From contig PKZR01000007.1 in NCBI GenBank assembly GCA_003133815.1, positions 1 through 6,619 on the forward strand: 6,619 bases of DNA, read 5' to 3'. A model generated the notes under the pieces. It made no database searches. It saw only the letters and a program-made list of their open reading frames with translations, and had not been told where the DNA came from. Source of the stretch: Limisphaerales bacterium. GTDB lineage: Bacteria; Verrucomicrobiota; Verrucomicrobiia; Limisphaerales; UBA11358. Shown piece by piece: positions 4,001 through 6,619 of this stretch. The first letter of the stretch is position 1; the number at the start of each line of letters is the position of its first letter. The position numbers were made by a program, and so were the translations under genes.

Positions 4001-6619
4001 GGAAATTGGATAAGTACCCTGCGTCACTGTGGCATTGACCGTCACATTTTGATTGTGCGCCGCCGATGTGGGTGTGACCGTAGCAGTAAGGCTTGGCGTT
4101 AGAATAGAGCTGTGTTGCAAGACCAGATTGTTGCCAACTATCTGCAAACTATAACTGGTGAAGTTGCCCGGCTTGGTGCCATCCCAGGCAACCGAAGGCA
4201 AAGTTCCTGAAATGCCATTGGTGGTGGCAATGAGCACAAAGTTACCGCCATCCAAGTTGGTGGTGCCATCCAAGGCGTTCAGGTGAATCACACCACCGTT
4301 GAGATATAAAGTCCCACCAACCATGATCTGGTCATTGCCGCCAAGATGGTTGGTGCCAAGGTCAAAATCAATCAGACCGGCATTCAAAGTCAGATTGTTG
4401 TTGATGGTCAATGTGCCAGCCGTCCCTTGGGTCGCAGGATAAATAGCCGTGCCCGAACCCGTGGCCAGCGAACCATTGATTATGCCCGAACCTTTCAACG
4501 CCTGGGCACCCAATGTCAGCGTGCCCAAACCGGTGACATCCAGCGTGCCGTTGAGTGTTGTATTGCCCGTATAAGTGGGGGTGGCATTCAGAAATAAAGT
4601 GCCGCCCGAAACATTGACCGATAACTGGCCGCTGCCGTCGGAAATAGCAGCAGTCATATTCACATTACCCGGGCCGGTAAAGGTCAACGTTTTTGAACCG
4701 CTGTTCCCGCCAGTGATGCCGCCGCTGATGGTCAGCGCATTGCCGCCAGTGTTAGCCACCTGCGAAATGGTCAGCGGTTCATCAACAATGATCGGACCCG
4801 AGAAGTTCGCATTGTTGTCGGTGCTGCCGCCAATCGAGTAAGTTCCCGTCGTCGGCTGATTGGTTATAATAACCGTGCGGCCCACATTGAACGCCCCGTT
4901 AATAATCAAGGCCGGACTGCTGTTGCTGCTGGCGGTCGCAGCATTGCCCAAGACGATGGGTGAGGCGGCGTTTCCGAAAGCACCGGCGGATCCGTTGGGC
5001 GAGTTCGCGCCCGCAATCAATGTCCCGGCGCTGATCGTGGTGGAGTTGGTATAAAAATTGGCACCATTGTTCAAGGCCATTGTGCCATTCCCCGTTTTAA
5101 CGATTCCAGAATCCGCCTGGCTGGTGCCGTTGCCCAATATCCCGTTCACATTCAAATCAATACCACCGAGAGCGCCGCCGTTGGCCACGCTGAAGACGGT
5201 GCCGCCGGCCTGCGTGGGAACCACATAATTGGCGCTGATGGTCGAGACGTTGGTTCCGCCGTTGACATAGACACCATCGTCCAAGTTCCAATTGCCATAT
5301 TTTGTCGTATTGGCAATGTTCTGCCCGCCATCAGCGAGCGTGCCGCCAGCAAGCGTCAACAAGGCCCGGAAGTGTGTTCCCGCAGTGGTAGCTGACTCAT
5401 TAATAACGCCGCCGGTATTGAGGGTAACTGGCAAGCTTGGGATGGGTGCCGTATAACCAGACAAGGCATTGTCGCTGAATACCTGAACGGTGCCGCCGTT
5501 GTTGATGGTAAGACCGCTGCTAGCGTAAATACCGGCGCTGCCGACGTTGGGCCCGTTCAAATACAGTGTACCACCGTTCACCACCGTTGCATTTGAATAT
5601 GATTCAGTCGCGGTGAGCGTGAGGCTACCAGATCCGTTGACGGTCAGCCCGCCGGTGCCAGAGATGGCTCCTGACAAAGTTTGATTGGCGGAACTGGCAT
5701 AGTTGAAAGTGCCGTTGTCAGCGATGTTGTTCGCATAACCACCGCTGTTCAATTGGCCGGCTCCGGTGACGGCCAGAGTGCCGGAGCTGATGGTAATCGG
5801 TCCGGAAAAAGTATTGTTATTTCCGGCCAGCGATGCCGTGCCGGTGCCGGACATTTTCAATCCGCCTGTGCCGGAAACCGTGTTGCTGATCGTGGTGTTA
5901 AACCCGCCGTCGGTGATGGTCAGCAAGTTGCCTCCGTTGTCAACCGTCTGCCCCAAAATCAGGTTGCCTGCCGCCGCATTTAACGTCTGCGGCAATGTCG
6001 TCAAAAGAACCGGCACGTTCAAGTTTTGAGCGCTGGCGGAATTATTGGTCACACCACCGGCGGTGATGGTCAGGGTGCTGCTTGATGTGCCGATGTTGAA
6101 ACTGCCGGCACCATTGGTGAACGTCAAACTGGCGATGCTGTAATTTATGTTCATCGTCGCAGTCAGGCCAGCCGTTCCGGCGAAAACCAGAGTGTCACCC
6201 ACATAACCCGGCCCCTCGCTGCTCACCCAGTCCGTATTGTCGCTCCAGTTGCCGCCGCCGCCGCCGTTCCAAGTCACGGTTGCCGGAACCACCGTCAAGG
6301 TGACGGAGCCAGAACCCGGAACCGACGAACTATCGGTGGCAGTGACCGTAATCAAGGCGCCACCCAGCGTAGTGTTGGCTGCGACCGCTTGAGTGTAAGA
6401 GTAATGAATGTGATCACCGGAATCCGTCATGGTCTGCGTGGAATATCCGCCAATGGCACTCATATCCACCGTCACCGAGGAGATAGTATAAGTGCCCGCC
6501 GTCACCGTTGCATTGACCGTCACATTTTGATTGCGTCCGGACGACGTGGGCGTGACCGTGGCGGTGACCGTGGCGGCGGAAAAAGAGCTATGGTGCAAGA
6601 CCAGATTGTTGCCAACTAT
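1001..6619 (-). CDS. Giant PATR (autotransporter-associated beta-strand repeat) protein with Ig-like and PKD domains; 5' end outside window
   Basis: Open frame of 1872 residues from the window edge to TGA at 1003-1001. It has no true start here: an in-frame TTG at 6598 is an internal Leu codon, and the residues before it (IVGNNLV) match the internal repeat at about 4141. Domains in order: Ig-like (6589-6287); 'WNGGGGGNWSDNTDW' entry segment (6271-6176); PATR motifs of the type 'GGL..sGtGtl.L.g.ntytG.t.i..GTL.v.g' at 5875-5762, 5674-5552, 5107-5003 and 4630-4529; cap to about 4142; second Ig-like (4111-3809); second entry segment (3793-3698); PATR motifs at 3397-3287, 3199-3086, 2545-2444 and 2029-1925; second cap; PKD (1489-1235); C-terminal module. 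Composition is rich in G, T, S, N and V, poor in K and R, with only two cysteines. PATR repeats are known to form right-handed beta-helix passengers of secreted proteins. I infer an extracellular or surface protein, perhaps adhesive. No catalytic motif, no C-terminal beta-barrel, and no PEP-CTERM or LPXTG-type signal is visible; any signal peptide would be upstream. Confidence 0.9.
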   Translation of the reverse strand: MVGNNLVLHHSSFSAATVTATVTPTSSGRNQNVTVNATVTAGTYTISSVTVDMSAIGGYSTQTMTDSGDHIHYSYTQAVAANTTLGGALITVTATDSSSVPGSGSVTLTVVPATVTWNGGGGGNWSDNTDWVSSEGPGYVGDTLVFAGTAGLTATMNINYSIASLTFTNGAGSFNIGTSSSTLTITAGGVTNNSASAQNLNVPVLLTTLPQTLNAAAGNLILGQTVDNGGNLLTITDGGFNTTISNTVSGTGGLKMSGTGTASLAGNNNTFSGPITISSGTLAVTGAGQLNSGGYANNIADNGTFNYASSANQTLSGAISGTGGLTVNGSGSLTLTATESYSNATVVNGGTLYLNGPNVGSAGIYASSGLTINNGGTVQVFSDNALSGYTAPIPSLPVTLNTGGVINESATTAGTHFRALLTLAGGTLADGGQNIANTTKYGNWNLDDGVYVNGGTNVSTISANYVVPTQAGGTVFSVANGGALGGIDLNVNGILGNGTSQADSGIVKTGNGTMALNNGANFYTNSTTISAGTLIAGANSPNGSAGAFGNAASPIVLGNAATASSNSSPALIINGAFNVGRTVIITNQPTTGTYSIGGSTDNNANFSGPIIVDEPLTISQVANTGGNALTISGGITGGNSGSKTLTFTGPGNVNMTAAISDGSGQLSVNVSGGTLFLNATPTYTGNTTLNGTLDVTGLGTLTLGAQALKGSGIINGSLATGSGTAIYPATQGTAGTLTINNNLTLNAGLIDFDLGTNHLGGNDQIMVGGTLYLNGGVIHLNALDGTTNLDGGNFVLIATTNGISGTLPSVAWDGTKPGNFTSYSLQIVGNNLVLQHSSILTPSLTATVTPTSAAHNQNVTVNATVTQGTYPISSVTVDVSAIGGSYTQTMTDSGDHIHYSYTQAVAANTALGGALLTVTATDSSSLSASATATLTVISATATWNGGGSGNWSDDTDWVNSQGPGYTGDAVIFAGTTGLTPTIDNSYSVTSLSFTNGAGSFNIGTSGNPLTITAGGVTNNSTSNQNLNVPVLLTTVGQTLDAAAGNLTLWQTVDNGGNLLTITDGGFNTSVSNTVSGAGGLAMTGTGTAALAGVNTYTGPTIITSGTLAVTGSGQLNSGTYANTITNNGTLNYNSSASQTLSGMISGNGGLVVNNSGTLTLTAANTFTGNVTISNSTVVAATAVNVPAGTAGPLGNATINTRTITINNQGILDLQINNVFGQLSGAGGAKNTNQPSIFINGGLLQCEKDSDLIGLITLNGGTILANCASVSVNYRAAGYLNSYLSFQLGSNVVVSGTSPSFITNSQPNFSTPQDGLSLNNVPTTFNVADVTGDSNVDLTVQAALGDVNQDYAPTANKAPGVLVKAGPGTMLLSGLNYYSGGTIVSAGTLVAGTTDDQNLPSGGSSGFLGASDVAGAFGLPGTTIFLGDANTAGNNSSPSLMIGGAFTVDHPIVITNLATTGTYTIGGSTDNNATFLGAITVNEPLTISQAANSPGNALTIGGGVNSGGGLQTLTFAGPGNVNVTAPIANGSGQVAVNVTGGSLTLDSANTYTGNTVIAGGTLVLNGSGSIANTTNVTIAAGGTFDVSALSSPYNWSTSSSLTASGTAAVAAINGVSGGVVSLGAQPVILNYDSTHAALYIAQGTLSLGGNAFTVNTASPLANGTYTIITQASGSITDGGGYPAVTGTAVGAGHTGSISVSGGNVILSIAGGVLPPTAGFSGSPTNIFVTQTVTFTDTSSGSITNWVWSFGDGGSVTNASNASVNHAYSVVGTNTVSLVVKGAGGTSTNMRVNYIVVKSKPVLGKPVLSGGNLVLSGVNGPAGQQYRILSTTNVALPLVNWTPVYTNTFNADGSYGYTNSTPGSKVDFLLLVSP
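1004..1234 (-). other. C-terminal module of 77 residues, possible sorting or anchoring tail
   Basis: Begins with a short 'KPVLGKPVL' linker, then 'GGNLVLSGVNGPAGQQYRIL', 'STTNVALPLVNWTPVYTNTF', 'NADGSYGYTNS' and ends 'VDFLLLVSP'. The pattern 'G..Y.vl.StN...p...W.pv.tn.F...G.f.ft........ff.l..P' is one I recognise at the C termini of many large secreted verrucomicrobial proteins with otherwise different architectures. Its function is not known to me. Occurring at the extreme C terminus of unrelated proteins would fit a secretion or attachment signal, but that is inference. Confidence 0.6.
1202..1229 (-). repeat. Short tandem direct repeat in the PKD to C-terminal linker
   Basis: A 13-bp sequence (AAGCACCGGCTTG on the plus strand) occurs at 1202-1214 and again at 1217-1229, a period of 15 bp. 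It encodes KPVL twice in 'SKPVLGKPVLSGG'. The in-frame five-residue period suggests a slippage duplication within a flexible linker. Confidence 0.75.
1235..1489 (-). other. PKD domain
   Basis: An 85-residue beta-sandwich segment with the family hallmarks: 'PTAGFSGSP' opening, 'TVTFTDTSSGSITNWVWSFGDG' as the diagnostic core (W-x-F-G-D-G near 1388-1365), 'VNHAYSVVGTNTVSLVV' and a closing 'NYIVV'. PKD domains occur in many extracellular and surface proteins and usually serve protein-protein or protein-polysaccharide contacts or act as spacers. It occurs once, after the last beta-helix cap and before the C-terminal module. Confidence 0.9.
1490..4141 (-). repeat. Supermodule unit 2 of the giant protein, with its own central segment and cap
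   Basis: Second copy of the supermodule. The Ig-like domain, entry segment and first two PATR motifs (4141-3086) and the third and fourth motifs with the 'TTGTYTIGGSTDNN' block (2545-1925) align well with unit 1. The central segment (3085-2546) is unrelated by eye and longer than in unit 1 (540 against 444 nt). It contains both cysteines of the visible protein. The closing cap (about 1924-1490, 'YIAQGTLSLGGNAFTVNT', 'GTYTIITQASGSITD') also differs from that of unit 1 and leads straight into the PKD domain, so this unit is the C-terminal version. The 3' boundary is set by the start of PKD homology and is approximate. Confidence 0.85.
3809..4111 (-). other. Ig-like domain of unit 2
   Basis: Counterpart of the domain at 6589-6287, displaced by exactly 2478 nt with no net indel. 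It is nearly the same in protein sequence: 'TQTMTDSGDHIHYSYTQAVA' occurs in both. The last strand differs ('SLSASATATLTVISA' against 'SVPGSGSVTLTVVPA'). It separates the first beta-helix from the second and so probably forms a hinge between two rods. Confidence 0.65.
4142..6619 (-). repeat. Supermodule unit 1 of the giant protein (about 826 residues)
   Basis: First visible copy of a long in-frame tandem duplication. Comparing it with unit 2 gives a constant offset of 2478 nt from the window edge to the first PATR motif. The offset falls to 2475 after a one-residue indel ('AGNNNTF' here against 'AGVNTY'), and is about 2601-2604 in the third and fourth PATR motifs, because the central segment of unit 2 is longer. 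All inferred indels are multiples of three. Order: Ig-like domain, WNGGG entry, PATR a and b, central segment specific to this unit (5551-5108), PATR c and d, and a cap ending 'SLQIVGNNLVLQHSS'. The cap has the usual form of a passenger-closing segment ('GTLTINNNLTLN', 'GGNFVLIATTNGISG'). The 5' boundary is the window edge and is not a proven module boundary. Confidence 0.88.
6287..6589 (-). other. Ig-like domain of unit 1
   Basis: About 100 residues beginning 'ATVTATVTPTSSGRNQNVTV', with 'ISSVTVDMSAIGG', 'TQTMTDSGDHIHYSYTQ' and a closing 'ITVTATDSSS...VTLTVV'. The alternating beta-strand pattern, the 'TVTPTS' start and the 'VTATDSS' strand resemble bacterial Ig-like domains that sit between repeats in large surface proteins. 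It acts as a spacer before the beta-helix entry segment. The family assignment is by pattern only. Confidence 0.65.

Noticed and set aside
1344..5983. Many plus-strand open frames of 64-184 codons lying opposite the giant gene
   Set aside because: They are antisense shadows of a GC-rich, stop-poor repetitive coding sequence. Pairs such as those at 1974-2237 and 4575-4841 resemble each other only because the sense strand is duplicated. None has a recognisable domain.
1490..6619. Long direct repeats as a CRISPR array, integron or mobile-element terminal repeats
   Set aside because: The repeats are about 2.5 kb, continuous in one reading frame with in-frame indels and coherent domains. There are no short regularly spaced repeats, no transposase and no target-site duplication.
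1001..6619. Polysaccharide lyase, pectinase or peptidase active site in the beta-helix
   Set aside because: The beta-helix fold also occurs in such enzymes, but I found no catalytic Asp, Lys or Arg cluster or family signature. The 'GDHIH' histidines lie in the Ig-like spacer in both copies and do not form a recognisable metal site.

Overview
The window reads as accessory genome of a Verrucomicrobia-type bacterium (Pedosphaera/Limisphaerales-like), or possibly a relative in the wider Planctomycetes-Verrucomicrobia-Lentisphaerae group. This rests on three family-level resemblances and not on a database match: (i) a PulG/DUF1559-like pseudopilin with a 'DGHVxYxKLDxLW' tail, (ii) a giant secreted-type protein built of autotransporter-associated (PATR) beta-strand repeats, and (iii) a C-terminal 'STTNVALPLVNWTPVYTN ... 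FLLLVSP' module that I associate with large extracellular proteins of that group. All coding is on the minus strand, so transcription runs from high to low coordinates.

Layout in transcription order. Positions 6619-1001 are the 3' part of one very large gene. Its start lies beyond the window, because the frame is open to the last base. The visible 1872 residues comprise two long tandem supermodules (6619-4142 and 4141-about 1490), then a PKD domain (1489-1235) and a 77-residue C-terminal module. Each supermodule starts with an Ig-like domain, continues with a 'WNGGG..GNWSD..DW' beta-helix entry segment and four PATR motifs, and ends in a cap. The very first residues in the window match the end of the first cap, so a further unit probably lies upstream. 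Positions 1000-912 are a short intergenic gap holding a perfect 12-bp hairpin followed by a T-rich run, a likely rho-independent terminator. Positions 911-45 encode a complete type II secretion/type IV pilin-like pseudopilin. Positions 44-1 are a short non-coding tail with nothing recognisable.

Functionally this looks like a surface or secreted beta-helical giant (adhesin- or matrix-like; no enzyme motif is visible) followed by one member of a pseudopilin family that is often highly paralogous in these bacteria. Whether they work together is unknown; the terminator between them argues for at least partly separate transcription. I see no mobile element, CRISPR array, RNA gene, phage or defence gene. 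The points most worth a second look are the mosaic supermodule duplication with a 70-bp perfectly conserved stretch, a lone cysteine pair spaced like one beta-helix turn, the lack of any recognisable outer-membrane barrel or anchor, and start-site artefacts in both genes.
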